In this document: piece by piece, positions 28,078 to 37,233 of the stretch
Layout: the number at the start of each line of letters is the position of its first letter
How positions within the stretch are numbered: position 1 is the first letter of the stretch
NCBI RefSeq assembly: GCF_005887115.1
Contig: NZ_PNCJ01000017.1
Location: 310,001 to 374,000, forward strand
Length of the DNA stretch: 64,000 nt
Source: Pseudoalteromonas rubra
GTDB taxonomy: Bacteria > Pseudomonadota > Gammaproteobacteria > Enterobacterales > Alteromonadaceae
Direction: 5' to 3'
Translations under genes and position numbers: made by a program
Notes under the pieces: generated by a model
Databases searched by the model: none
What the model was told of the DNA's origin: nothing
Seen by the model: the letters and a program-made list of their open reading frames with translations, nothing else

Positions 28078-28536
28078 CTAAGGCATTACTTCACGCATTA
28101 TTGGTGCCTGCAAGGAGATCAGGGTCTCGGTTGACTGGATCGCCTCAATGGTCTGGATCTTGTTGATCAGTACATCCTGAAGATGGTCAATTGAGCGTGC
28201 CATCACTTTGATAAAAATGCTGTAATTACCCGTGGTGTAATAGGCTTCAACAACTTCTTCGAACCCTTCGAGTTGTTCAATGGTGGCCGGGTAATCTCGC
28301 GCATGTTTGAGATTTACACCGATAAAACAACATACGTCATAGCCCAGCTGTTTGGCATCTATGCTGACCCGGGTGCCGACGATAATACCGGCTTGCTTCA
28401 TCTTTTCGACCCGCACGTGAATAGTCCCTGCACTGACGGCAAAGCGTTTGGCCAGTTCAGCATAGGGTGTTCTGGCATTGTCCATTAATGCATGAAGGAT
28501 AGAACGGTCGAGATTATCGATTTGATAATTTTCCAT
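28078..28536 (-). CDS. asnC: AsnC, Lrp-family regulator of asnA
   Basis: An Lrp/AsnC-family regulator of 152 residues. The helix-turn-helix covers about 8-50 (LDRSILHALMDNARTPYAEL, VSAGTIHVRVEKMKQAGII), and the C-terminal RAM effector-binding domain (about 70-140) should bind asparagine. Divergence from asnA, with 179 bases between them, is the arrangement known in E. coli, where AsnC activates asnA. Two near-identical palindromes, one inside its own first codons, are probable binding sites. This gene and asnA sit between trmH and the FapA-like gene. Confidence 0.93.
   Translation of the reverse strand: MENYQIDNLDRSILHALMDNARTPYAELAKRFAVSAGTIHVRVEKMKQAGIIVGTRVSIDAKQLGYDVCCFIGVNLKHARDYPATIEQLEGFEEVVEAYYTTGNYSIFIKVMARSIDHLQDVLINKIQTIEAIQSTETLISLQAPIMREVMP
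28513..28530. promoter_or_regulatory. Probable AsnC operator 1 (within asnC start)
   Basis: ATTATCGATTTGATAATT overlaps codons 3-8 of asnC. Arms ATTATC and GATAAT are perfectly complementary around 5 bases. It matches operator 2 at 16 of 18 positions. Confidence 0.6.
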
Positions 28537-28553
28537 GGATATTTTGCACGCTA

Positions 28554-28571
28554 ATTATTGATTCGATAATT
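28554..28571. promoter_or_regulatory. Probable AsnC operator 2 (asnC-asnA intergenic)
   Basis: ATTATTGATTCGATAATT lies 41 bases from operator 1 start to start, close to four helical turns, on the asnA side of the asnC start. The spacing suits an oligomeric Lrp/AsnC protein that wraps DNA. Confidence 0.6.
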
Positions 28572-28715
28572 ATTAAAGCTAATTTTTAAAGAAAAAAATA
28601 GTGTAAAGGTGTTTTTGTTGTGGAGTATTGAATCTTTGCTCGTTTTTGTTGAGGATAGATTTAACGCAGCAAGCCTGCACCGTTATTCAACACCATTGGG
28701 AATGAGGAAACCGAT

Positions 28716-29711
28716 ATGTTGCAACAGTATCTGCAAACACAACAGCAAATAGCCCGTGCAAAAGCACTTTTTTCACAACAACTGACTGACAAGCTAGGCC
28801 TGATTGAAGTCCAGGCACCTATCCTGGCAAAAGTAGGAGATGGTATTCAGGATAACCTCAGCGGCACCGAAACAGCCGTTAAGGTGAAGGTGAAAACGCT
28901 GAGTGACAGCGACTTTGAGGTCGTGCACTCACTGGCAAAGTGGAAGCGTAAAACACTTGGCGATTATGGCTTTGGTGCAGGGCAGGGACTCTATACGCAC
29001 ATGAAAGCGTTACGACCGGACGAAGACAAGCTGTCACCCATCCACTCTGTGTACGTTGATCAGTGGGACTGGGAGCAGGTGATCTGCGCGCAGTCAGAGC
29101 GCTCTTTGGATAAACTCCAAGATACGGTTGAGACCCTGTACGGCGCCATTCGAGAGACTGAGCTGCAACTGGCATCTGACTATGGGCTGACGCCGTTTTT
29201 GCCACCACACATCACCTTTGTGCATAGTGAAGAGCTGCGCCGCATGTATCCGGATTTTACGCCCAAACAAAGAGAAAAAGCGATTGCTCAGGAATATGGT
29301 GCGGTATTTCTGATTGGGATTGGCGGCGAGTTGGGTGATGGCAAAATCCATGACGTCAGAGCGCCGGATTATGACGACTGGTCAACGCCCACCTGCGAGC
29401 AATATCAGGGACTCAATGGCGATATCCTGGTCTGGAACCCGGTACTCGAAGATGCCTTTGAAATTTCGTCTATGGGGATCCGGGTGTGTCCGGACAGCCT
29501 GCAGCGTCAGCTCAGCCTGACCCAGGATGAGCACAGGCTAGAGCAGGACTGGCACCAGAGCTTGCTGGCCGGGGCACTGCCACAGACGATAGGCGGGGGG
29601 ATTGGTCAGTCTCGTTTGGTTATGCTGTTACTGCAAAAGCAACATATCGGTCAGGTCCAGGTTGGTGTGTGGCCTGAGCACATTAAAACTGAAGTTTCTG
29701 GGTTACTTTAG
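28716..29711 (+). CDS. asnA: Aspartate-ammonia ligase (asparagine synthetase A)
   Basis: AsnA makes asparagine from aspartate, ammonia and ATP via an aspartyl-adenylate. The fold is related to class II aminoacyl-tRNA synthetases. The sequence matches the family throughout: [47 protein letters not shown] and [16 protein letters not shown]. At 331 residues it is the same length as in E. coli. It is monocistronic and probably activated by divergent AsnC. Confidence 0.97.
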   Translation: MLQQYLQTQQQIARAKALFSQQLTDKLGLIEVQAPILAKVGDGIQDNLSGTETAVKVKVKTLSDSDFEVVHSLAKWKRKTLGDYGFGAGQGLYTHMKALRPDEDKLSPIHSVYVDQWDWEQVICAQSERSLDKLQDTVETLYGAIRETELQLASDYGLTPFLPPHITFVHSEELRRMYPDFTPKQREKAIAQEYGAVFLIGIGGELGDGKIHDVRAPDYDDWSTPTCEQYQGLNGDILVWNPVLEDAFEISSMGIRVCPDSLQRQLSLTQDEHRLEQDWHQSLLAGALPQTIGGGIGQSRLVMLLLQKQHIGQVQVGVWPEHIKTEVSGLL

Positions 29712-29729
29712 GCGCGATGGCAACACACA

Positions 29730-29757
29730 GTAAGGGAGCCCGGGTGGGCTCCCTTAC
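29730..29757. repeat. Perfect 12-bp hairpin between asnA and the FapA-like gene
   Basis: GTAAGGGAGCCC and GGGCTCCCTTAC pair around GGGT. The hairpin contains the stop codon of the convergent FapA-like gene. There is no T-tract on either strand. Confidence 0.8.
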
Positions 29758-31364
29758 ATCTTAAATTCAATTTCTATTTTTCCTTCGAGCAACCTCGCGC
29801 TGCAGGGAGGATAACTGCGGTTGGTTTTATAAACCTTATCGAAAATATGAATTTCGACGCCAGAGTGCAATGAGGTATTAACCACCAGCTGAGTGTTGTC
29901 GAGCAAGTCGTGCAAAGTATGATCTAATTCAGACAGCTGATGCTCCAGTGCTTCGGCTTGTTTGCAATAATGCTCCTGCGTTGCCCCTATCTTAGCCAGT
30001 AAGGTTTTTTTCTTTTCGGCGTCTTTAACATGATCGGCTTTTTCGACCGCTTTTTGCAGATTGTCGATCTGCTCATCAGTCTGACTTAATTCTTTCAGGC
30101 ACAGATCGGTTCGCTCGGTGATTTCCATGCCACTGCGCGCCAGGTAGATGGCCATGGTTGCCCCTGAGCTGCTGCCAACTTCGCCCGCCACCAGCATCTT
30201 AGCATCAAAAATAGTGCCGCCAATGAGCTTACCTTTAGGTGATTCATCCAGGCCAACCTGCAACAGGTTTGCAGCTTTAATATCACAGTGATTGCTTTGC
30301 TTTTGGATAAAGACATTGTGGCCTTCCAGATAGGTGTACTGACCGTGAGTGATCTGGACATCACCTTTGGCTATCAGGCGACAGGTGAGTCCCTGATCGT
30401 CGTTGCTGTGATCCAGATGACCTATGACCCCACCTTTGACTTCGATATTGCCATCTGAAATCAATTCGCCCGATTCTACAGTGCCCATAACAGTAATATC
30501 GCCATGGGCCTTGATCTTCATCCCCGGCTCCACATTGCGGGTGACCAGTACACTGCCACTGAACTCAATATGGCCGCTACGTACATTGACATCGGCTATG
30601 GTAAAGATGTCGTCTACCCGCATGCCATTTGGAACATCAGAGGGGCAACCCGCAATGGTGGCCACCAGTTGCAACGGATTAGTAGGTGATATCTCTGTGC
30701 CCTCACCGGCAACAAGCTGAAAGGTGTCGCCAGGTTTTGGAGTAATACTTTCGCCCGTAACAGTAAAGCCCTCTTTACCAGGTGTTGCCGGACGCTGGGT
30801 AACCAGTAAGGTGCCAGGCGCAACACTGGCCAGGGCACCAAAATCTCGCATATCCACGGTGCCATCTTCACGTAACTTGGGCTGTTTCAGGCGTTCTTTC
30901 AATGTCTGAACATGGGGAATTAACTTAGCAGGGATACCATTTTCAGGTGGCCGGCCTTGTGCGACAACCCCGGTTACCTCAGTACCTGGCATGGATTCAA
31001 GCTGTTGCTTGAGTAAATTCTCGAGATAAACCTGTTTATAGCCCCGTGTTACGCCGATTTTGACGATGGCGCGTTTGGCATCCTCAAGGCTGATCATTTT
31101 ACCACCCTGAGCAGTTGTCAGTTTGGCGGTTGCCTGCATTTTATCTTCGCTGAGTGCCACTTCGATATGGGCATCTTTTTGCTGAGCCACAATCAGCTGA
31201 GCAGCGGGGGTATCTTGTTTAAAATAGGCTGCAATGGACTCGTGATCAATTGCGCAGTCCGCATAAGGTGAGCGTTCAAGTGCTTCAACCACAAACGCTG
31301 CACTGGGGGGCGACGCAGCTGCGACGTCCATCAATATATTGCCATTTTTTGCGAGTTTAAACAC
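29754..31364 (-). CDS. FapA/DUF342 family protein
   Basis: A member of the FapA family (DUF342), proteins with an N-terminal helical part, a central right-handed parallel beta-helix (about 220-400; GDITVMGTVESGELISDGNI, then GGVIGHL) and a C-terminal coiled coil (about 430-500). Some members are called flagellar assembly protein A, or act in polar landmark or signalling roles; no flagellar gene is near here. The frame runs to a GTG at 31388. The GTG at 31364 is preferred because AAGGA lies 7 bases upstream, but this is uncertain. It lies upstream of the trmH-recG group. Confidence 0.8.
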   Translation of the reverse strand: MFKLAKNGNILMDVAAASPPSAAFVVEALERSPYADCAIDHESIAAYFKQDTPAAQLIVAQQKDAHIEVALSEDKMQATAKLTTAQGGKMISLEDAKRAIVKIGVTRGYKQVYLENLLKQQLESMPGTEVTGVVAQGRPPENGIPAKLIPHVQTLKERLKQPKLREDGTVDMRDFGALASVAPGTLLVTQRPATPGKEGFTVTGESITPKPGDTFQLVAGEGTEISPTNPLQLVATIAGCPSDVPNGMRVDDIFTIADVNVRSGHIEFSGSVLVTRNVEPGMKIKAHGDITVMGTVESGELISDGNIEVKGGVIGHLDHSNDDQGLTCRLIAKGDVQITHGQYTYLEGHNVFIQKQSNHCDIKAANLLQVGLDESPKGKLIGGTIFDAKMLVAGEVGSSSGATMAIYLARSGMEITERTDLCLKELSQTDEQIDNLQKAVEKADHVKDAEKKKTLLAKIGATQEHYCKQAEALEHQLSELDHTLHDLLDNTQLVVNTSLHSGVEIHIFDKVYKTNRSYPPCSARLLEGKIEIEFKM

Positions 31365-31532
31365 AGGCTTATCCTTATTGCTTATCACTTACTACGATAA
31401 TGAGTACCTCAAATTGCCTTTGTAGACGGCCATAACAGAGTTAGGTCTTATGACCAGATTGCTAAATTAATAGTATGCGGTCAAGTGTTTAAGATCAAAG
31501 TTAAGGCTATGAAAAATCATCGGGCAGGTATG

Positions 31533-31555
31533 AAAAAGCCCGCATAAAGCGGGCT
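31533..31555 (-). terminator. Intrinsic terminator of spoT-ridA
   Basis: On the minus strand AGCCCGC and GCGGGCT pair around TTTAT and are followed by TTTTTC. It lies 27 bases beyond the ridA stop and separates ridA from the FapA-like gene. Confidence 0.88.
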
Positions 31556-31582
31556 GAGTCGTAATACGAATACACTAAGGTA

Positions 31583-31975
31583 TTAGTTGGTGGAAGGCAG
31601 CTCCATGATGCCGTCAATCTCAATTTGTACACCTTTCGGTAATTCTTTGACACCAATAGCAGCACGTGCCGGGTAAGGCGTTTTAAAATGCTGACTCATG
31701 ATCTCATTCACAGTGGCGAAGTTACTCAGGTCAGTCAGGAAGATATTTACCTTCACCATGTCCTGTAGCTGGCCGCCTGCTTCTTCACATACGGCAGTCA
31801 GGTTTTTAAATACCTGCTGTGTTTGCTCCGCAAAGTCTTCAGAGATGACTTCCATTGTTTCAGGCACCAAAGGGATCTGCCCCGAAAGGTAAACCGCCGT
31901 ACCGACTTTAACTGCCTGACTGTAGGTGCCGATTGCCGCCGGCGCCTGATCGGTTGAAATAATGGCTTTATTCAT
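31583..31975 (-). CDS. ridA: RidA family enamine/imine deaminase
   Basis: RidA hydrolyses reactive 2-aminoacrylate and related enamines made by PLP enzymes. The trimeric YjgF/RidA signature [20 protein letters not shown] is present with the active-site Arg and Glu, as is the N-terminal [15 protein letters not shown]. Length is 130 residues. It follows spoT by 10 bases in the same direction, so the two are probably co-transcribed; a similar spoT-ridA pairing is known in other gammaproteobacteria. Confidence 0.95.
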   Translation of the reverse strand: MNKAIISTDQAPAAIGTYSQAVKVGTAVYLSGQIPLVPETMEVISEDFAEQTQQVFKNLTAVCEEAGGQLQDMVKVNIFLTDLSNFATVNEIMSQHFKTPYPARAAIGVKELPKGVQIEIDGIMELPSTN

Positions 31976-31985
31976 TGTCTTTCCT

Positions 31986-34088
31986 TTATCGCTTCCTGGT
32001 TACGCGTTGTACATCCGGCATTACCCGGATCCGGCGCATAATATTTGCAACGTGGATCCTGTCTTTAACGGTAACACCCAGATCAATCACGTACAGGTTG
32101 CTCTCTTTTTCTTCGGTTGCAATCTCCACAATATTAGCTTGGGTACTTGCAACCACATTGGTTAATTTGGCCAACGCACCCTGGTGGTTGATGATCTCAA
32201 CCCGCAGTGCTGCGATGTATTCTTTTTCGGGGTTATCTTCCCACTTTACCACAAAGTACTTGGCACGTTCATTTTGCCAGCCTTTGATGTTTTTACATTC
32301 CTGGCGGTGGACCATCAGGCCCTTACCCTGGCTGACATACGCGGTAATATCATCACCGGGTACAGGTCGGCAGCACTTGGCATAAGTGACCAGCATGCCT
32401 TCTGTGCCGATAATTGGTGCCTTCGCTTGTTGTGCCAGGCTTTCAATAGCATCATCGGCCTGTAACAGGCGTTTTGCAACCAACATACTCATGATGTTGC
32501 CATTGCCAATTTCCACCAGTAGTTCCAGTACCGTATTGAGTGAGTGCTCTTCCAGTACTCGGTCTATCTGTTCGGTTGGAATGTCATCCAGCTTGTGCTC
32601 GCCCAGCGCGGAGTCAAGTAAGCGTCTGCCCAGCAGGATAGATTCTTCCTGATGCTGACTCTTAAGGTAGTTACGTACGCCCAGACGCGCTTTACCCGTG
32701 ACGATAAAGTTGAGCCAGGTGGCATTGGGGTGTGCGCCCGAACTGGTAATGATCTCAACAGTCTGGCCGGTATCCAGCGCTTTACTCAGTGGGTAAGGCT
32801 TGCGGTTAACCCGTGCGCCAACACAGGTATTACCCACGTCGGTGTGTACCGCATAGGCAAAGTCGACCGCCGTGGCGCCCATAGGCAGCTCAATAATACG
32901 TCCATCCGGCGTAAAGACATAAATCTCTTCCGGGAACAGTTCTGTCTTAACGTTTTCAACAAATTCAAACGACGAGCCGGCACTTTGCTGCAGCTCTAGC
33001 AGGCTTTGCATCCACTGTCTGGCACGCTGTTGTGCGGTATGCCCCGAGCTGTCACCGGCTTTTTTATACATCCAGTGCGCCGCAACCCCTTTGTCGGCCA
33101 TATGATCCATATCATGAGTACGAATTTGGATCTCCACCGGAATACCATGAGGCCCAACCAAAGAGGTGTGCAACGACTGATAGCCATTGGTTTTGGGGAC
33201 TGCAATATAGTCTTTAAAACGGGTTTCTATGGGCTTGTACAGGTTGTGCGCCACACCTAGCACCCGATAGCAGGTATCTATGCTGTTGACGTTGATCCGA
33301 AAAGCATAAATATCCATCACCTCGTTGAACAGCAGCTCTTTGTTAAGCATTTTTTTGTAGATACTGTACAAGTGCTTCTCGCGGCCACTGACCGAAGCGT
33401 CAATACCAGCTTCTTCCAGGCGTGATTCAATCTCAGACTGAATATTACTGATCACTTCCTTACGATTACCGCGTGCTTTCGCAACTTCTGATTTAAGTGC
33501 TCTGTGACGCATAGGGTATAGAGCTGCAAAGCCCAAATCTTCCAGCTCATTCTTGATGTCATGGATACCAAGACGGTTCGCAATCGGCGCAAAGATCTCC
33601 AGGGTCTCGCGGGCTATCCGGCGACGTTTTTCCGGGCGCAGGAAGCCAAGCGTACGCATGTTATGGGTACGGTCAGCCAGTTTGATCAAGATAACCCGGA
33701 TGTCCTGAGTCATGGCCATGATCATTTTGCGGTAGTTTTCCGCCTGAAACTCTTTTTTATCTTTAAAGTCGAGTTTGTCCAGCTTACTGACGCCGGCAAC
33801 CAGCTCAGCAACCGTATCACCGAAGATCTCGGCCAGGTCTCTTTGGCTGAAATCGGTGTCTTCGATGACATCATGCATCAATGCCGCCATCAGGGTTTCA
33901 TGGTCCAGCTTCATACTGGCCAGGATCTGCGTGACTTCGACGGGATGGGTAATATAAGGCTCGCCGCTGGAGCGGGTCTGCCCTTCATGCGCTTCGCGGG
34001 CAACCACGTAGGCTTTTTGCACCAGTTCCACGTCTTCGGGTGGCAGATACTCTGATATTTTTTTCTTTAAGCCTTCAAACAGATACAT
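31986..34088 (-). CDS. spoT: Bifunctional (p)ppGpp synthetase/hydrolase SpoT
   Basis: A RelA/SpoT-homologue of 700 residues. The HD hydrolase domain (about 20-190) keeps HDVIED and the metal-binding His/Asp set, so hydrolase activity is expected. The synthetase domain (about 240-350) includes [14 protein letters not shown] and [13 protein letters not shown] (about 385-450) and C-terminal ACT (about 625-700) domains follow. It links the stringent response to nutrient state. Unlike E. coli it is separated from rpoZ by a hairpin and an inverted-repeat element, and from trmH by about 4 kb. Confidence 0.98.
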   Translation of the reverse strand: MYLFEGLKKKISEYLPPEDVELVQKAYVVAREAHEGQTRSSGEPYITHPVEVTQILASMKLDHETLMAALMHDVIEDTDFSQRDLAEIFGDTVAELVAGVSKLDKLDFKDKKEFQAENYRKMIMAMTQDIRVILIKLADRTHNMRTLGFLRPEKRRRIARETLEIFAPIANRLGIHDIKNELEDLGFAALYPMRHRALKSEVAKARGNRKEVISNIQSEIESRLEEAGIDASVSGREKHLYSIYKKMLNKELLFNEVMDIYAFRINVNSIDTCYRVLGVAHNLYKPIETRFKDYIAVPKTNGYQSLHTSLVGPHGIPVEIQIRTHDMDHMADKGVAAHWMYKKAGDSSGHTAQQRARQWMQSLLELQQSAGSSFEFVENVKTELFPEEIYVFTPDGRIIELPMGATAVDFAYAVHTDVGNTCVGARVNRKPYPLSKALDTGQTVEIITSSGAHPNATWLNFIVTGKARLGVRNYLKSQHQEESILLGRRLLDSALGEHKLDDIPTEQIDRVLEEHSLNTVLELLVEIGNGNIMSMLVAKRLLQADDAIESLAQQAKAPIIGTEGMLVTYAKCCRPVPGDDITAYVSQGKGLMVHRQECKNIKGWQNERAKYFVVKWEDNPEKEYIAALRVEIINHQGALAKLTNVVASTQANIVEIATEEKESNLYVIDLGVTVKDRIHVANIMRRIRVMPDVQRVTRKR

Positions 34089-34112
34089 TCACACTCCAAT
34101 GTTCCAGCGAAG

Positions 34113-34171
34113 TTATACCAATTACGCAATAGCATATCCTGAAGTAAGGCTATGACGTTTGATTGGTATTA
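34113..34171. repeat. Short inverted-repeat element with TTATACCAAT ends (possible MITE)
   Basis: TTATACCAAT (34113-34122) and ATTGGTATTA (34162-34171) are inverted repeats with one mismatch, and ATAGC/GCTAT pair inside, giving an imperfect 59-base hairpin in the spoT-rpoZ gap. I recall such ends in small repeated elements of Pseudoalteromonas-like genomes, but only one copy is seen here. The rest of 34089-34338 holds the rpoZ hairpin and presumably the spoT promoter. Confidence 0.4.
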
Positions 34172-34291
34172 ATAATAAGTTAAGTACTGAATATACGATG
34201 AATTGACTTCGAAGCCAATCGACTAACAAATTTATTAGTCTAATAAAGAGGTGGCGACACACAAGCTGTTGGCCCGGGGCGCAGAAACAAT

Positions 34292-34315
34292 AACGCCAGC
34301 TAAAAAGCTGGCGTT
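34292..34315. terminator. Hairpin after rpoZ
   Basis: AACGCCAGCT and AGCTGGCGTT pair perfectly around AAAA, 24 bases beyond the rpoZ stop. The T-tract is weak (TTGTTT a few bases later on the minus strand). It probably limits read-through from rpoZ into spoT. Confidence 0.6.
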
Positions 34316-34338
34316 ATCTTATAACAGGTCGCAGTGGA

Positions 34339-34614
34339 TTAGCGATTGCCACCCACAATTGCAGCAACAGCAGCAAGCTCAGCAGCTTCCTGAGTTTGTT
34401 GCTCTTCGCGATCGATCATGTCCAGTGAATCGCTGGTGACCATGCCTTTTTCGATCTCGCGCAATGCGATTACGGTTGGCTTGTCATTTTCAGCATCAAC
34501 CATAGGGTCTTTACCACCGACTGCAATCTGACGAGCGCGACGCGCTGCAACAAGAATTAGGTCGAAACGGTTACCAATTTTATCTACTGCGTCTTCTACT
34601 GTTACGCGAGCCAT
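34339..34614 (-). CDS. rpoZ: RNA polymerase omega subunit
   Basis: Omega (91 residues, as in E. coli) helps assemble RNA polymerase and forms part of a ppGpp-binding site. The sequence [20 protein letters not shown] and [14 protein letters not shown] is diagnostic. It lies downstream of gmk on the same strand (162 bases) and upstream of spoT. Confidence 0.97.
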   Translation of the reverse strand: MARVTVEDAVDKIGNRFDLILVAARRARQIAVGGKDPMVDAENDKPTVIALREIEKGMVTSDSLDMIDREEQQTQEAAELAAVAAIVGGNR

Positions 34615-34776
34615 CGAAGCACTCCAAAAAATTCAATACATTTAGCAAAGGGCTAGTCTACTAAAAAGCACCGGATTCGCCAAGTATATGGTTAAAAAAT
34701 ATCGGGTCGTTACGGCTTTAAGGTTGTATTGGTCGGTCGCAGACCTAAACTCGATACAGCCAGCCACAGAGATCGC

Positions 34777-35400
34777 TTATTTTAGCAGTTCGGCGATCAG
34801 TGCCTGCTGGTTCTGTTGCTGTTTTTTCAGCTCCAGGCGTGCAGCCACCACAATGTGCTCCAATTCGTTCAAAGCGGTATCAAAGTCATCATTGACCAGC
34901 AGATAGTCAAACTCATTATAGTGAGAGCACTCAGATTTGGCCTGCTCCATCCGCGAGGCAATGACTTTCTGAGAATCTTGTCCGCGATTATTCAGACGCT
35001 CTTCCAGTGCCTGCTTAGAAGGTGGCAGAATAAAGATGGTTTTTACTTCAGGCATCAGCTCACGCACCTGACGCGCACCTTGCCAGTCAATGTCAAGGAA
35101 TACATCGATACCCGCAGCCAGCTGTGCTTCGATTGCCTGCTTAGAGGTACCATAGTAGTTGTCGAAAACCTGCGCCCACTCAAAAAAATCATTCTGATTG
35201 ATTAAGGTTTTAAACTCATCGACAGACACAAAGTGATAGTGCTCGCCATTATTCTCTCCCGGACGAGGTGCGCGGGTCGTATGAGACACCGATACCCGGA
35301 CCTTATCTTGTCTTTCCAGCAGGGCTTTAATCAAACTTGACTTTCCGGCACCGGAAGGCGCCGAAAGAATAAACAAATTACCGCGATTTTGATGTGGCAT
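34777..35400 (-). CDS. gmk: Guanylate kinase
   Basis: Gmk phosphorylates GMP to GDP with ATP. The P-loop is [13 protein letters not shown]; the GMP-binding block [20 protein letters not shown] and [16 protein letters not shown] are intact. At 207 residues it is the usual length. It heads the gmk-rpoZ group. The gap upstream (35401-35509) holds an 8-bp inverted repeat, CAGCGATG/CATCGCTG at 35426-35452, and no gene. Confidence 0.97.
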   Translation of the reverse strand: MPHQNRGNLFILSAPSGAGKSSLIKALLERQDKVRVSVSHTTRAPRPGENNGEHYHFVSVDEFKTLINQNDFFEWAQVFDNYYGTSKQAIEAQLAAGIDVFLDIDWQGARQVRELMPEVKTIFILPPSKQALEERLNNRGQDSQKVIASRMEQAKSECSHYNEFDYLLVNDDFDTALNELEHIVVAARLELKKQQQNQQALIAELLK

Positions 35401-35509
35401 ACGTCAGACCTATAGGGTTGCAATACAGCGATGTGGGCGTGGCGCATCGCTGGTTGTCCAAAAGCGTTATTTTAAAGCCATATCGTTTAACTTACCAGCA
35501 CCGAGGTGC

Positions 35510-36682
35510 TTAATCCGTGCGTTGCAGCACAAACATCTGATAACCAAACTCGCCAAGGTACTGCTCATAAATGGCAATTTCCCGGGCCATATCCAGCAGT
35601 GCTGCTGACTCTGGCTGGTGGTTGAGCTGCTTTTTGACCTCGGCTTTGAGCGGTTCATAATAGTCTGCCCAGGCTTGTTGACTCAGTGTAAAGTGCGCCA
35701 ACACTCGAAAGCCTGCCTGCTCAATTTGCACCAGACGCGCTGCAATGGCGTGCATATCCGGGTATTCCTGTTGCCAGAAGGCGCTTGCCTGTTCTGAGGG
35801 CGTATCCTGTAACCACACCAGATCGCTGACCATCAGGCAACCGGCCGGGCGCAGAAGCGGGCGCCAGGCATTCAGTGCCGCTTCAAAGCCCATGATATAA
35901 GCCGAGCTTTCGGCCCAGAGCAGATCAAAGCTGCCGGGCGCAAAGGGCAGTGCGGTCATGCTGGCGCACAGGGGCGTGACGCGCTTATCGAGTCCCTGTT
36001 GCTTTAACCGTTGCGCCAGGCTATCGATTGCCTGTGTTTCATTATCCACCGCCGTGATCTGTGCCTGAGTTTGTGTTGCCAGCAACTCAGTCGCAAAGCC
36101 TTTACCACAGCCGATGTCCAGCACGGTTTGAGGGGCAAAGGGAACATGCGTCAACGCTTTGTGCGTATCGGTATTGCTGCCCGGTCCCCAGCGTTCTAAC
36201 TGATGAAAGACCGCCATAAAGTCGGCCATATAAGAATCGTGTTCATTCATGTCTTTTGATAACCATTTTAAGTACAGGGCCTGCTGTTCATCAAACCCTT
36301 GTTGTTCAAGCCAGTGTCGATGTGCATCGGGTGCCAGTTTGTCGGCCTGTGCATGCCAGTCGCGCAGCGAGCCGTGCCCAAGCAGCGCCGATAACAAGGT
36401 ATGCGCCTGTTGCTTGTGCGCTATCTCGGCTTCCAGCTCAGCCAGCCTGTGGCTGAGCACCGTGCGGTCTAGCTTAGCTTCCAACGCCTGCTTGCACTCG
36501 CTCAGTGTCAGCCCTCCGGCCTGTAACTGTTGCAGCAGCCGCACCTTTTGCAGATCCAGCTCGCCATATAGTCGATAGCCATTACTGGCGCGACGGCCAC
36601 TGAGCAGTCCGCGCTTTTCGTAATACAACAAAGTCGAGCGCGACAATCCAAGCTGCGCAGCCAATTCAGAAATCCGATACAC
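35510..36682 (-). CDS. MerR-type regulator fused to a SAM-dependent methyltransferase
   Basis: A 390-residue fusion. Residues 1-75 are a MerR winged helix (MYRISELAAQLGLSRSTLLY, GLLSGRRASNGYRLYGELDL) and about 76-100 the dimerisation helix. Residues about 150-390 form a class I methyltransferase: motif I is TVLDIGCGKGFATEL (187-200), then ITAVDNETQAID and FDLLWAESSAYIMGF, resembling ubiquinone/arsenite or small-molecule methyltransferases of COG2226/COG0500. The methyltransferase may act as the ligand-sensing domain, or the protein may methylate an inducer it senses. It has no operon partner; the upstream region is divergent to the ABC exporter. Confidence 0.88.
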   Translation of the reverse strand: MYRISELAAQLGLSRSTLLYYEKRGLLSGRRASNGYRLYGELDLQKVRLLQQLQAGGLTLSECKQALEAKLDRTVLSHRLAELEAEIAHKQQAHTLLSALLGHGSLRDWHAQADKLAPDAHRHWLEQQGFDEQQALYLKWLSKDMNEHDSYMADFMAVFHQLERWGPGSNTDTHKALTHVPFAPQTVLDIGCGKGFATELLATQTQAQITAVDNETQAIDSLAQRLKQQGLDKRVTPLCASMTALPFAPGSFDLLWAESSAYIMGFEAALNAWRPLLRPAGCLMVSDLVWLQDTPSEQASAFWQQEYPDMHAIAARLVQIEQAGFRVLAHFTLSQQAWADYYEPLKAEVKKQLNHQPESAALLDMAREIAIYEQYLGEFGYQMFVLQRTD

Positions 36683-36989
36683 CCGTTGGCTCCCTATGTA
36701 TGCCTGACCGGCACGAAATAAACGCAGCCAGGCTGTAACAAATGAAAACGATAAACTATGAAGTTATAGACAGGTCAACGATTGAGAGCAAAAAATTGGG
36801 ATGTTTAAAGTACCTATTTAAGCGTGTCTGTCTTCGCTTAAATGCAAGAAAATTGCCTTACAGCACATTCGTTGAATGAGCTGATTAAGATCATAAAAGT
36901 ATTCATAAAGAGCAGGTTGGGTGTTAGTTGTGTTTCCAAAATGTTGCGTTTTGTAATTTGCTTGCTAGTTTAGCGACAATAATAAATAG

Positions 36990-37073
36990 GGAGATGCATA
37001 CGCGTTAGGAACAGTCCTGACAAGCGCAATTACAAAGTGGAGAATTTCAGGCGCTATGTACAGCGCTTTTTTT
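36990..37073 (+). ncRNA. Candidate small RNA or leader RNA
   Basis: Within the 551-base gap 36683-37233 there is an intrinsic terminator (37049-37073) on the plus strand with no plus-strand gene before it. Just upstream, GTTAGGA (37004-37010) and TCCTGAC (37015-37021) form a 7-bp stem with an ACAG loop. A poor promoter-like pair, TTGCTT (36958) and TAATAA (36980), could start it near 36990. It could be an independent small RNA or an attenuated leader of the ABC operon. No known RNA family was recognised, and the rest of the gap shows no gene. Confidence 0.35.
37049..37073 (+). terminator. Orphan intrinsic terminator upstream of the ABC operon
   Basis: AGGCGCT pairs with AGCGCTT (five Watson-Crick pairs extended by G-U and A-U) around ATGTAC and runs into seven T. 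It lies 160 bases before the ABC ATPase gene. Confidence 0.75.
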
Positions 37074-37233
37074 ATGAAGATATACATAATCTTGCTTTAG
37101 CCCGTGAATAGCGCTGGACAATCAGCTAATAACCTGTTTTATCAGTTTTTATGCTTTACACTGGGAATTATTACAGCGAGTTATCAAGACTGGTTAGGCT
37201 GGTTTCGAAGTCATCCGCTGGGACGCATCAAGT

